Assembly (NCBI RefSeq): GCF_047149785.1 | Contig: NZ_BAAGBE010000001.1 | Span: 3,348,001-3,412,000 of the forward strand | DNA length: 64,000 nt | Reading direction: 5' to 3' | Source of the DNA: Nitrobacter sp047149785 | GTDB lineage: Bacteria > Pseudomonadota > Alphaproteobacteria > Rhizobiales > Xanthobacteraceae | Shown: positions 37,916-46,616 of the stretch, piece by piece | Numbering within the stretch: position 1 is the first letter of the stretch | Layout: each line of letters opens with the position of its first letter | The notes under the pieces: model-generated | Database searches by the model: none | Told to the model about the DNA's origin: nothing | The model's input: only the letters and a program-made list of their open reading frames with translations | Translations under genes and position numbers: made by a program

Positions 37916-38099
37916 GAGCCTGTTTGGAAAGTCACCGGACACCTCCCGGCCGTTCCCGGACGCAGCGCAGCGTGAAACGGTGCGCTGCTGAGCCGGGGTC
38001 TTTCGCGAGGTTTTCTGCAACGATCCCGGGTCTGCGCAGCGTCTCGTCGTGCCGCAGTGCGCCCGGGGCACCCGGAAAGCGCACTTTTCAAACAGGCTC
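37916..38099. mobile_element. 184-bp IS5-type MITE
   Basis: Terminal inverted repeats GAGCCTGTTTGGAAAGT (37916-37932) and ACTTTTCAAACAGGCTC (38083-38099) match at 16 of 17 positions. Both ends are flanked by TAA (37913-37915 and 38100-38102), the TNA-type 3-bp target duplication of IS5-family elements. There is no transposase inside; the core holds GCAGCGCAGCG-type palindromic sequence. It would be mobilised in trans by a matching transposase. It lies between mepA and the small basic protein gene. Confidence 0.8.
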
Positions 38100-38135
38100 T
38101 AAGAGGGGACGGAAGGCGTGTGCCCCAAGGCTCCG

Positions 38136-38486
38136 CTATCGCTTGCGCGTCGTTTTCTTCGATGTGGAACGCTTCGCGGCGTTACGCTTGCGGGTCGCCG
38201 CCGCCTTCCTGGCCGAGCGCGACCGATCGGCTGCCGAACGTGAAGCCGCAGCCTTGCCGCCGCGCGGCCCGCCGATGCGGCCGCCGCGTTTCGAAGACAC
38301 CTTGGTGGTCTTGCGGCCGCGGCCCGAGCCGCTCTTCTTGCCGCCGCCGCTTTCGCGGTTCACGGTGGCCCATGCCCGCCGCTCGGCCTCCTTCTTCTTC
38401 AGGCCGCGCTTCTCGTAGCCTTCCTCGATGTGCAGCGCTTTTCGCTTCTGCTTGTCCGTATAGCTCGACTTGTCGCCGCGCGGCAT
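38136..38486 (-). CDS. Small basic protein, histone-H1-like tail (stress-regulated)
   Basis: A 116-aa protein. The conserved N-terminal module, MPRGDKSSYTDKQKRKALHI followed by EEGYEKRGLKKKEAERRAWA and TVNRESGGG, is found widely in alphaproteobacteria and often loosely labelled plasmid stabilization protein. The C-terminal half is Lys/Arg/Ser/Ala-rich (SARKAAATRKRNAAKRSTSK) like bacterial H1-type DNA-binding tails. No partner antitoxin or toxin is adjacent, so a plasmid-maintenance role is unlikely. An exact EcfG promoter lies about 35-60 bp upstream, which suggests a role in general stress, perhaps nucleoid protection. Confidence 0.85.
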   Translation of the reverse strand: MPRGDKSSYTDKQKRKALHIEEGYEKRGLKKKEAERRAWATVNRESGGGKKSGSGRGRKTTKVSSKRGGRIGGPRGGKAAASRSAADRSRSARKAAATRKRNAAKRSTSKKTTRKR

Positions 38487-38520
38487 GATGCCTCTCCCGG
38501 TTGCGTTTCGATGGACTCGA

Positions 38521-38545
38521 AACGCTCGGCGGTTGCGGGGGTTCC
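38521..38545 (-). promoter_or_regulatory. EcfG-type (general stress) promoter for the small basic protein
   Basis: Minus-strand GGAAC at 38545-38541 and CGTT at 38524-38521, exactly 16 bp apart, the same spacing as the site at 13641-13665. Predicted transcription start is about 38514, with a short leader to the ATG at 38486 and a GGGAGAGG ribosome-binding site between. Confidence 0.7.
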
Positions 38546-38615
38546 GTTTGGGCGGGTGAACTCAGGCGATGCTCAGCTATCTGCCGCCAGCGCGGTCGCG
38601 GCCTGACGCGAAGCG

Positions 38616-40448
38616 TCAGCTATCGACCTTCAGCGCGGCGATGAAAGCTTCCTGCGGAATGTCGACCTTGCCGAACTGCCGCATCTTCTTCTTGCCTTCC
38701 TTCTGCTTCTCCAGAAGTTTGCGTTTGCGCGAGACGTCGCCGCCATAGCACTTCGCGGTGACGTCCTTGCGCAGCGCGCGCACCGTCTCGCGCGCGATCA
38801 CCTTGCCGCCGATCGCCGCCTGGATCGGAATCTGGAACATGTGCGGCGGGATCAGTTCCTTCATCTTCTCGACCATGGCGCGGCCGCGCCCCTCGGCGCG
38901 CGAACGATGCACCAGCATCGACAGCGCATCGACCGGCTCGCCGTTGACGAGGATCTGCATCTTCACGAGGTCGGCCGGCTTGTAGTCGGTGAGATGATAG
39001 TCGAACGAGGCGTAACCCTTGGAGACGGACTTGAGCCGGTCGTAGAAATCGAACACCACTTCGTTGAGCGGCAGATCGTATTTCACCATCGCGCGCGAGC
39101 CGACGTAGGTGAGTTCCTTCTGCGCGCCGCGCCGTTCCTGGCACAGCTTCAGCACGCTGCCGAGATAGTCGTCGGGGGTGAGGATGGTGGCCTCGATCCA
39201 CGGCTCCTCGATCTCGGCGATCTTCACCACGTCGGGCATGTCGATCGGGTTGTGAATCTCGATCTCGCCGCCGTCGGTCAGCTTCATCTTGTAGATGACG
39301 CTCGGGGCGGTGGCGATCAGGTTGAGATCGAACTCGCGGCTCAAGCGCTCCTGGATGATTTCCAGATGCAGCAGGCCGAGAAAGCCGCAGCGGAAGCCGA
39401 AGCCGAGCGCGGCCGAGGTTTCCATTTCAAAGGAAAAGCTGGCATCGTTGAGGCGCAGCTTGCCCATCGCCGCGCGCAGCGTCTCGAAGTCGTCGGCATC
39501 GACCGGAAACAGGCCGCAGAACACCACCGGGATCGCCGGCCTGAAGCCGGGCAGCATCTCCGTCACCGGCTTGCGATCGTCGGTGATGGTGTCGCCGACG
39601 CGGGTGTCGGCGACTTCCTTGATCGCCGCGGTGATGAAGCCGATTTCGCCGGGGCCGAGTTCATCCACCTGCTGCATCTTCGGGGTGAAGAAGCCAACGC
39701 GCTCGACATCGTAGGCGGCGCCCGTGCCCATCATCCGGATGCGGCTGCCCTTCTTCATGACGCCGTCGACGATGCGCACCAGCACGACGACGCCGAGATA
39801 GACGTCGTACCAGCTATCGACCAGCAGCGCCTTGAGCGTGGCGTCGCGGTCGCCCTTCGGCGGCGGCAGGCGGGTGACGATGGCCTCCAGCACATCGGGC
39901 ACGCCGAGGCCGGTCTTGGCCGAGATCATCACCGCATCGGAGGCGTCGATGCCGATCACGTCCTCGATCTGCTGCTTCACCTTGTCGGGCTCGGCGGCCG
40001 GCAGGTCGACCTTGTTGAGGACAGGCACGATCTCGTGATTATTGTCGAGCGCCTGATAGACGTTGGCGAGCGTCTGCGCCTCGACGCCCTGGCTCGCATC
40101 CACCACCAGCAGCGAGCCTTCGCAGGCGGCGAGCGAGCGCGAGACCTCGTAGGCGAAGTCGACGTGGCCGGGCGTGTCCATCAGGTTGAAGACATAGTCC
40201 TTGCCGTCTTTGGCCCGGTATTTCAGCCGCACGGTCTGCGCCTTGATGGTGATGCCGCGCTCGCGCTCGATGTCCATGGAGTCGAGCACCTGCTCCTTGC
40301 CCGCCATCTCGCGATCGCTCAGGCCGCCGGTCATCTGGATCAGGCGGTCGGCCAGCGTCGACTTTCCATGGTCGATATGGGCGACGATGGAAAAGTTGCG
40401 GATGTTTGAAATGGAGGCCGCCCCCTGCTTCCGGAGTTCGTCAGACAT
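38616..40448 (-). CDS. lepA: Translation elongation factor 4 (LepA)
   Basis: Ribosome-associated GTPase (610 aa) with a role in translation initiation or elongation under stress. It has G1 AHIDHGKSTLADRL, G3 DTPGHVDF, G4 NKVDLP and G5 SAKTGLG, the LepA-specific domain (HLTDYKPADLVKMQILVNGE) and the basic C-terminal tail KCYGGDVSRKRKLLEKQKEG. ATG 40448 (MSDELRKQG) is chosen; an ATG six codons earlier is possible. Confidence 0.98.
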   Translation of the reverse strand: MSDELRKQGAASISNIRNFSIVAHIDHGKSTLADRLIQMTGGLSDREMAGKEQVLDSMDIERERGITIKAQTVRLKYRAKDGKDYVFNLMDTPGHVDFAYEVSRSLAACEGSLLVVDASQGVEAQTLANVYQALDNNHEIVPVLNKVDLPAAEPDKVKQQIEDVIGIDASDAVMISAKTGLGVPDVLEAIVTRLPPPKGDRDATLKALLVDSWYDVYLGVVVLVRIVDGVMKKGSRIRMMGTGAAYDVERVGFFTPKMQQVDELGPGEIGFITAAIKEVADTRVGDTITDDRKPVTEMLPGFRPAIPVVFCGLFPVDADDFETLRAAMGKLRLNDASFSFEMETSAALGFGFRCGFLGLLHLEIIQERLSREFDLNLIATAPSVIYKMKLTDGGEIEIHNPIDMPDVVKIAEIEEPWIEATILTPDDYLGSVLKLCQERRGAQKELTYVGSRAMVKYDLPLNEVVFDFYDRLKSVSKGYASFDYHLTDYKPADLVKMQILVNGEPVDALSMLVHRSRAEGRGRAMVEKMKELIPPHMFQIPIQAAIGGKVIARETVRALRKDVTAKCYGGDVSRKRKLLEKQKEGKKKMRQFGKVDIPQEAFIAALKVDS

Positions 40449-40601
40449 CGCGGCAACCTCTAGCACGAACTTCGGAAGTCAGGGGGTGCCGCCTCCTCGA
40501 AGCGAGGAAACTCAATCGGCGGCACTGATCACGGGCTGGGTAGATAGCATTGGCACCTCGCCCATCCAAGGGTTGAATGACCGTTGCCATCGCGAGGATC
40601 G

Positions 40602-41867
40602 TCAGGAATTCGCGGCCGAATCAGGCGTTTCAGAGGTGTTGAGCGGCGGCGGGTCCGGCTGCACCAGCCGGACGGAGAGAATCACAGTCATGGCGACCAC
40701 GCCCAGCAGCCAGTCTTCCCACAGCCCAAAGTTGACCAGCGTTGCTCCCGCGAAAGCCGACAGCGCAGCCATGAAGAAGACGATCTCTGGTCGCGTGTCA
40801 TTCCAATACCGGGCCACGCCGGCGCACATGGTCAGAATGACCAGTGCGGCGCCAATCACTCCGAATTCGAGCAGAATCTGCAATTCGACGTTATGAGTGT
40901 GAAGGTTGGCGAACGTCTGCGGGATCGTCGTCGTGTAATGCTTGTAAAGAACCGGATCGCCCAGCGTGTGTTCCGCATTGAATCCGAAACCGGTCCACGG
41001 CCGTTGCCAGAAAAAATCGGTATAATACGCCCAGATTTGCATTCTCGCGTTGGCATGAAAGGCTGCAAGGCGCTCGCCGATGTTGAGCGACAGCAGATGG
41101 CTGTCAAGCTTGCCGAGTACCAGGGCTGTCGCGAAACCGAATAACACGATCAGGAACGGAAAAAGAACCGCCGCGCGTTTGTGGAAAGAGCCTAAAGCGA
41201 CCGTGACGAGCGCCGCCAATATGGCGATACCCGATGCTCCGCTGCTTGACGAAAAAACGAGCGCTGCGGCGACCGCAACCAGCAGAGCCGCCGCCGTTTT
41301 CCGGCCGGTCAGGACAAGCCATCCGGCCGCGGGCCATACCGTCAATGCGATGGCAAAGGCGGAGCCGGTCTTGTCGGGCTGCATACCCTCGCGACAGCAA
41401 TGGATCAACGTCCGGGCGATTCCCGAGGTGAGAAGGTTGAACACTGCAAACGCGACCGCAATAATCGTAGCGACAACGAGCCACGGGAATATTCGTGCCT
41501 TGGGGATGGTTCGTAGCGCACCTGAAACGGTGATGGCGGTGGCGATGTAAAGCGCAATCGTCAGTGAGCGCGTGAGGGACCGATGCAGGTCTGGCGCCCA
41601 AAAGGACGAGAGCAACATCCAGCCGGCGATAAGACAGGCGAGTTTTCCCGACCATGTCCGACTGGCAGAAATCCAGACGTCCCTCATGGCCGCACGGGCG
41701 CCCGGCGCGACAAGCGCGAGAAAGATCAGCGCCGCGACGGCGATAGGCAGCGTATTTTGCGGCAACCGGTAGCGGATCGTGGTGGCGATAGCGACCGTTG
41801 TGACAATCGCGATGAGAAAAATTTCGGCGATCTTGCGCCAGCTTGGCCGATCGGTTGCCCGCGTCAT
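40602..41867 (-). CDS. O-antigen ligase / Wzy-type membrane protein
   Basis: A 421-aa membrane protein with 10 or more helices and a large periplasmic loop (about 265-335) containing the family histidine region (LGDPVLYKHYTTTIPQTFAN then LHTHNVELQ). This is the Wzy_C/WaaL pattern: attaching O-antigen to lipid A core, or polymerising polysaccharide repeats. GC content is somewhat lower than in neighbouring genes. It is divergent from a heptosyltransferase-like gene (81 bp), which supports a lipopolysaccharide role. Confidence 0.85.
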   Translation of the reverse strand: MTRATDRPSWRKIAEIFLIAIVTTVAIATTIRYRLPQNTLPIAVAALIFLALVAPGARAAMRDVWISASRTWSGKLACLIAGWMLLSSFWAPDLHRSLTRSLTIALYIATAITVSGALRTIPKARIFPWLVVATIIAVAFAVFNLLTSGIARTLIHCCREGMQPDKTGSAFAIALTVWPAAGWLVLTGRKTAAALLVAVAAALVFSSSSGASGIAILAALVTVALGSFHKRAAVLFPFLIVLFGFATALVLGKLDSHLLSLNIGERLAAFHANARMQIWAYYTDFFWQRPWTGFGFNAEHTLGDPVLYKHYTTTIPQTFANLHTHNVELQILLEFGVIGAALVILTMCAGVARYWNDTRPEIVFFMAALSAFAGATLVNFGLWEDWLLGVVAMTVILSVRLVQPDPPPLNTSETPDSAANS

Positions 41868-41948
41868 TCCTAGCCTGATAGACTGTTGTTCCAGCTAAGA
41901 GCTGCGTATAGCACCCTCTGCGGTCAAACCCAAAATCCGGGGTGATGA

Positions 41949-43034
41949 GTGCAATTGGTCTTTCCAGGTTTCGAGAGAAAGGTGCGGCGTTTCGCGCAGC
42001 GTGCTGTCGGCTCGCTGTTTCGTCTCCGACGTGCCGCACCTTTCCAGATCCGACAGGTCAATCGGATTCTCTTGGTGCGAACCGACAAGATCGGCGATGC
42101 CATCGTCTCCACGCCGGTTCTGCAGGCGCTTCGGCAGCGTTATCCGGACGCACGCATCGATGTCGTGCTGGGCCGGCGTAACCGTGCGGCCGGTTCTTTG
42201 CTTCCGTTCAAGGACAGAATTCTGGTGGCTGAACGCGGCGCGATGAAGATGCTGTCATTGATCCGCAAGTTACGCGCGGAGCGTTATGACCTCGCCATCG
42301 ATATGCTGCCAAGCGACTCGGTGACCGCGGCGATCGCGACCGCCGTTTCCGGTGCTGCGATGAAAATCGGTTTCGAGGATAGCGCGTCGGCCTTTTACAA
42401 CGCGGCCGTGCCGCATCCTGCAGGGCTTGAGCATCATGTTCCGCGTCTGTTGCGTCTGCTGACGCCTTTGGGCGTCGTCGTGACGCCTGATCAGGCGCTG
42501 CCATCGATTGCGCTGCCGGCTTCGTCCTGTGAGACAGTCCGCGCTCTGCTCGCGGAATGGCGGGTTTCGCAGGCGCCTTTTATCCTCATAAATATCTCCG
42601 GCTCTTCGCCACGCAAATTCTGGGGCGTTCAGAATTTTGTCGCGTTGGCGCGGGGGCTGGCACGCTTGAATGTCGAAATCGGGTTGCTTTCGGCGCCTGC
42701 CGATGGGGGGCTGTTGCAGCAGATCGCTGCCGAAGCCGGAGTGCGTTCAATCCCTCCAATGCCGCGTCTGGAGGATTTCTCCGCATTATTGTCCTTCGCC
42801 GATCTCGTCGTCAGCCCCGACACGTCGATCGTCCATATCGCCGCCGCGCTTGGTAAACCGGTGGTCACGCTGACCGGACAAGGCGACCTTGCGACCGAGT
42901 GGGCCCCCTGGGGCGTGCCGTATCGGGTGGTGACCGGTCCCGGGCTTATCCCGGACATCCCGGTCGCCGAGGCTCTTGAAGCGGTGCGTTCGCTGGCGAA
43001 AGAGGTGCTGCCGGTGGAGGCGGGGGTTACGTAG
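41949..43034 (+). CDS. Family 9 glycosyltransferase (heptosyltransferase-like)
   Basis: A 361-aa cytosolic GT9 protein of the ADP-heptose:LPS heptosyltransferase family. Motifs: ILLVRTDKIGDAIVSTPVLQ (N-terminal Rossmann start), ILINISGSSPRKFWGVQNFV (acceptor/donor loop), and LVVSPDTSIVHIAAALGKPV (donor-binding). The GTG at 41949 is the only start giving the full N-terminus. It is probably involved in LPS core synthesis together with the divergent O-antigen-ligase-like gene. Confidence 0.9.
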   Translation: MQLVFPGFERKVRRFAQRAVGSLFRLRRAAPFQIRQVNRILLVRTDKIGDAIVSTPVLQALRQRYPDARIDVVLGRRNRAAGSLLPFKDRILVAERGAMKMLSLIRKLRAERYDLAIDMLPSDSVTAAIATAVSGAAMKIGFEDSASAFYNAAVPHPAGLEHHVPRLLRLLTPLGVVVTPDQALPSIALPASSCETVRALLAEWRVSQAPFILINISGSSPRKFWGVQNFVALARGLARLNVEIGLLSAPADGGLLQQIAAEAGVRSIPPMPRLEDFSALLSFADLVVSPDTSIVHIAAALGKPVVTLTGQGDLATEWAPWGVPYRVVTGPGLIPDIPVAEALEAVRSLAKEVLPVEAGVT

Positions 43035-43043
43035 TCTTTCGCC

Positions 43044-43151
43044 AGCTAGAGCGTTTTCAAGCGAAGTGGCTACCGGTTCGCTTAAAGAAAACGCGTCAGA
43101 TCAAGAACATAGAGCCCCGCTTCTGATTCCACCAGAAGCGGAAAGGCTCTA
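43044..43151 (+). repeat. Family A repeat, full copy
   Basis: About 108 bp. It begins TAGAGCGTTTTCAAGCGAAG, has TGGCTACCGGTTCGCTTAAA then GAAAACGCGTCAGATC in the middle, and ends CGCTTCTGATTCCACCAGAA then GCGGAAAGGCTCTAG. The arms GAGCGTTTTC/GAAAACGCGTC and CGCTTCTG/CAGAAGCG are palindromic, and AGAG..CTCT closes the whole. It is nearly identical to 50163-50268. Confidence 0.85.
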
Positions 43152-43196
43152 GGTCGATCGCAAATCGCTTTCGGCCTGAAAACGCCAGGACCGGCC

Positions 43197-43538
43197 TCAA
43201 TCACCCTCGCCGAATTTGCTGCTGACGAGATCGGCGATGGCCTTGACCGCTTCGGCAGCTTCGGCGCCGGTTGCGGAAACGGTGATGGTTGTGCCCGGTC
43301 CTGCGGACAGCATCATCAATCCCATGATCGAGTTGCCGCCGACGGTCTCGCCGTTGCGCGTCACGCTGACGTCGGCATTGAAGCGCTCGACCATCTGCAC
43401 GAATTTCGCGGACGCCCTCGCATGCAGGCCGCGCTTGTTGACGATCGAGATTTCGCGGGAGACCGCGCCTGCGGGAGATGTCTTCTTCGCCGCCTGCGCG
43501 TCGTTCGACGAAACAGTGTCGTCCGGCTGCCCGGTCAT
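43197..43538 (-). CDS. Phosphocarrier protein HPr (PTS-Ntr type)
   Basis: A 113-aa HPr with an extra N-terminal stretch of about 25 residues. The phosphoryl-acceptor His39 lies in NKRGLHARASAKFVQMV and the regulatory Ser70 in GGNSIMGLMML, the target of HprK. The stop and start arrangement overlaps the EIIA gene by ATGA (43535-43538). In alphaproteobacteria this HPr belongs to a regulatory, non-sugar-transporting PTS; EI and EIIA-Ntr genes are not in the window. Confidence 0.95.
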   Translation of the reverse strand: MTGQPDDTVSSNDAQAAKKTSPAGAVSREISIVNKRGLHARASAKFVQMVERFNADVSVTRNGETVGGNSIMGLMMLSAGPGTTITVSATGAEAAEAVKAIADLVSSKFGEGD

Positions 43539-43936
43539 TTCCCGGCGAGCACCCGGCTGGCGATCGTGACGTATTTGCGCCCGGCCTCCTGCGCCATTGC
43601 GATGGCGTCGGGCAGCGTGCGTTCCTCGCGCACCTTGGCGAGCTTGACCAGCATCGGAAGATTGATTCCCGCGAGCACCTCGACCTTTGGTCGGCTCATG
43701 CAGGAGATTGCGAGGTTCGAGGGCGTACCGCCGAACATGTCGGTGAGAATGGCAACGCCGTCGCCGCTGTCGACGCGGTTGACGGCTTCGATGATATCGC
43801 CCCGACACAAGTCTGCGTCGTCTTCGGCGCCGATGGTGATGGCTTCGATTTGCTTTTGCGGGCCCATTACGTGTTCGAGCGCCGCCTTGAATTCATCGGC
43901 GAGGCGCCCATGGGTCACAAGTACCAGACCAATCAT
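43535..43936 (-). CDS. PTS EIIA component, mannose/fructose family (regulatory)
   Basis: A 133-aa EIIA-Man-type protein. The phosphoryl histidine is His9 in MIGLVLVTHGRLADEF; the family loop ILTDMFGGTPSNLAI is present. No EIIB/C/D genes lie nearby, so it is a regulatory phosphorylation partner, not a sugar importer. ATG 43936 is preceded by GAGGAG; the longer frame upstream lacks family sequence. It lies between hprK and the HPr gene. Confidence 0.95.
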   Translation of the reverse strand: MIGLVLVTHGRLADEFKAALEHVMGPQKQIEAITIGAEDDADLCRGDIIEAVNRVDSGDGVAILTDMFGGTPSNLAISCMSRPKVEVLAGINLPMLVKLAKVREERTLPDAIAMAQEAGRKYVTIASRVLAGK

Positions 43937-44057
43937 TGAAAACTCCTCGCGGGTGCCCTTGGTGCACCGCACGAACCGGCCACTTTGACCATCCGGAGCC
44001 CTCATGCAAGGGGGGACGGCGGGTTTTTCCCTGAAAAGGGCCGCTCAGGAAGCTCGT

Positions 44058-44591
44058 CTATTCCGTAGCTTTAGCGGGATTCATATGGTTATCAAATTCC
44101 TCCGGGCAATCGGCGGCGGGACGCGGGTGGCCGCAACCTGGGACAGTCGTCAGCGCGGCGAGCGTCACTGGAAGGGGCGAAAAAGCGGCCGCGACCGGGA
44201 TTCGGGCCAACTCGATCCCGAATAGGGTGGTTCGCAGCGCGTCTGGCGGCGGCAGGCGCTCGGCATCGGGCGCGTCGAGATCGACGACGAGGCCGACCGG
44301 AGCCTCCGCGACAAAGGCATGCCGGCGAATGCCGAGCCCGCGGATTTCCAACAGCCCCTCGAGTTCAGGATGCGGCCTGACGAGGAGGCAATCGCGGGCC
44401 GGCTCCAGGCAAAGGCGGTCATCTCCGACCAGCGTCGCCGGCGGGATCTGGCCGCCGCGGCCGGCCAGGATGAGATCGAAAGCAAGACGCGACTTGCCCG
44501 CCCCGGAAGGCCCCCGGATCAGAACGGCGCGATCTCCGACCAGCACCGCGGAGCCGTGGATCGTCGGACCTGAACCGGACGACGCGGTCAT
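44058..44591 (-). CDS. hprK: HPr kinase/phosphorylase, short alphaproteobacterial form
   Basis: A 177-aa enzyme with only the C-terminal catalytic domain: P-loop RGPSGAGKSRLAFDL (about residues 26-40), DDRLCLEP, and RGLGIRRHAF. It phosphorylates and dephosphorylates the serine of HPr. The N-terminal domain of Gram-positive HprK is absent, as is typical here. Its ATG overlaps the chvG stop (44588-44591), linking envelope sensing to the PTS. Confidence 0.93.
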   Translation of the reverse strand: MTASSGSGPTIHGSAVLVGDRAVLIRGPSGAGKSRLAFDLILAGRGGQIPPATLVGDDRLCLEPARDCLLVRPHPELEGLLEIRGLGIRRHAFVAEAPVGLVVDLDAPDAERLPPPDALRTTLFGIELARIPVAAAFSPLPVTLAALTTVPGCGHPRPAADCPEEFDNHMNPAKATE

Positions 44592-46438
44592 GTTGCCGGA
44601 AGGCGGACCACGAAGCGGGCGCCTGCGATCCGCGTGTCGCCATGCGCATCGGTTGGGCCGGGACGGTTTTCGGCCCAGATGCGCCCGCGATGCGCTTCGA
44701 TGATCTGCTTGGAGATCGACAGGCCGAGACCGGAGTTCTGGCCGAACCCCTGATGCGGCCGGTCGGTGTAGAAGCGCTCGAACACGCGCTCCAGCGCGTC
44801 GGGTCTGATGCCCGGCCCGTCGTCCTCCACCACGATTTCGATTTCGGATTTCAGGCGGCGGCATACGATGCGCACACGGCCGCCGGATTTCGAGAACGAT
44901 TGCGCATTGGTCAGGAGGTTGGAGATCACCTGGCCGAGCCGCGAGTCATGCCCCGGCACCGAGAAGGTATCGGCTCGATTGCCTTCGAAGCGCACGTCGA
45001 CGCCGACGTCGTGGCCAAGCTTGGTTTCGTTCGCGACGGAGGTCAGCGTGGTCAGCAGACGCCGGACATCGACCGGGGCCACGTCCTGGCGCTGCAATTC
45101 TGCATCGAGACGGCTTGCGTCGGATATGTCGGAGATCAGGCGATCAAGCCTGCGCACATCGTGCTCGATCACTTCGAGCAGGCGGTGGCGGCTGGTCTCG
45201 GTCTTCGCGAGCGGCAGCGTCTCCACCGCCGAACGCAGCGAAGTCAGGGGATTTTTCAGCTCATGGGAGACATCGGCGGCGAAAGTCTCGATCGCCTCGA
45301 TGCGGTTGTAGAGCGCGTCGGTCATGTCGCGCAGCGCGCCGGACAGGTGGCCGATTTCATCGCGGCGGCGGGTAAAGTCGGGAATCTCGATGCGCGTCTT
45401 GATGCGGCGGCGAACCCGCTCCGCGCCGTCGGCGAGCCGCCGCACCGGCCCGGCGATCGTGCTGGCCAGCAGCAGCGACAGCACCATCATGACGACCACG
45501 GCGACGCCGAACACTTTCAGAATCGCCAGCCGTTCCGCGGTTACCATCTGATCGATGTCGTCGCCTTGCGTGGACAGCATCAGCGATCCGAAGATGGTGG
45601 CGCGCGGCCGCTCCACCGGAACCGCGACCGAGACGATGATTTCGCCGCGGTCGTTGATGCGCACCATGCTGGACTTCTCGCCCTTGAGCGACTGCGCGAC
45701 CTCCTGATAACCGTTGCCGTTCTCGGGGCCGAGCTCGCGGTAGAGCGGAAGATCGCCGCGGTTGAGCCAGGTGCGGATCGCGATCATGGTGCGCTCCAGG
45801 AAACCGGGTTTGACGTCGGTCGGAGGCGGCAGTTCGAAACGTATGACGTCGCCGCGACGAAAAAGACTGCGGCTGTCGAGGATCAGCACCCCGTCGCGAT
45901 CGTAGATGCGCGCGCGGGTCTTGGTCGGAGAGATCAGCCGCCGCAGCACGGGAGCGACGCGCTCGGGATTGATGGGAAAATCCAGGCCGGAGAATTCGTC
46001 CGGCGCGCCATAGCTTTCGCCGGGCTTGAGATCGAGCAGGCGGTCGGGGTCGACCGTGATGGTGTTGGTCTCCACTGTCGCCGAAGCGGCAATGGCGCTT
46101 GCGATGATCTCGCCCTGCACCAGCAGGCTTTGCGCGCGCGCGTCGATCAGGCCGGCGCGGAACTGCGACAGATACAGAATGCTGGCCGCCAGCGCGATCA
46201 GGCCGGCGAGATTCAGCGACACGATGCGGCGGGTTAGGCTCGAAAAACTGAGCGTAAAAAGAAACTGCCCGGCGCGGCTCAGCCACTCCCGCGGCCGCCG
46301 CCAGCGCGGCGTCGGCTCGACATGATCGGCAGGGGCTTCCGTCGCGAGGACCTGCGAGGTGTCCTCGGTGGTATCCGGATTGAGATCAGGCTGCGTTCGA
46401 TCAAGCAATGACTGAAACTGCCCGGTTATCGGTCCCAC
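44588..46438 (-). CDS. chvG: Sensor histidine kinase ChvG (ExoS-like)
   Basis: A 616-aa inner-membrane kinase: soluble N-terminus, TM1 (about 70-90), a periplasmic sensor domain of about 220 residues, TM2 (about 303-327), HAMP, then the H-box ETFAADVSHELKNPLTSLRS and ATPase motifs NLLTNAQSF (N), VEDDGPGI (G1) and NSGLGLSISKQI (G2). ChvG with ChvI controls envelope, acid and exopolysaccharide responses in Rhizobiales. A 178-bp spacer with a family C fragment separates it from chvI. Confidence 0.96.
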   Translation of the reverse strand: MGPITGQFQSLLDRTQPDLNPDTTEDTSQVLATEAPADHVEPTPRWRRPREWLSRAGQFLFTLSFSSLTRRIVSLNLAGLIALAASILYLSQFRAGLIDARAQSLLVQGEIIASAIAASATVETNTITVDPDRLLDLKPGESYGAPDEFSGLDFPINPERVAPVLRRLISPTKTRARIYDRDGVLILDSRSLFRRGDVIRFELPPPTDVKPGFLERTMIAIRTWLNRGDLPLYRELGPENGNGYQEVAQSLKGEKSSMVRINDRGEIIVSVAVPVERPRATIFGSLMLSTQGDDIDQMVTAERLAILKVFGVAVVVMMVLSLLLASTIAGPVRRLADGAERVRRRIKTRIEIPDFTRRRDEIGHLSGALRDMTDALYNRIEAIETFAADVSHELKNPLTSLRSAVETLPLAKTETSRHRLLEVIEHDVRRLDRLISDISDASRLDAELQRQDVAPVDVRRLLTTLTSVANETKLGHDVGVDVRFEGNRADTFSVPGHDSRLGQVISNLLTNAQSFSKSGGRVRIVCRRLKSEIEIVVEDDGPGIRPDALERVFERFYTDRPHQGFGQNSGLGLSISKQIIEAHRGRIWAENRPGPTDAHGDTRIAGARFVVRLPAT

Positions 46439-46616
46439 ATTTCACTATTCACTATCGTCATTCCCGGCACTTCGCGTTCACGCTGAGGATGCATCCATGC
46501 CGACCAACGTTTCGCCGCCGCGCCCGAGCCCTGCCTCGGATGTGAACCGCGCGTCGGGAAGGCTTGCCCCAAGCATGAATCGGCTCGCGGGCTGCGCACC
46601 CCGGAGTGGCAGTTTA

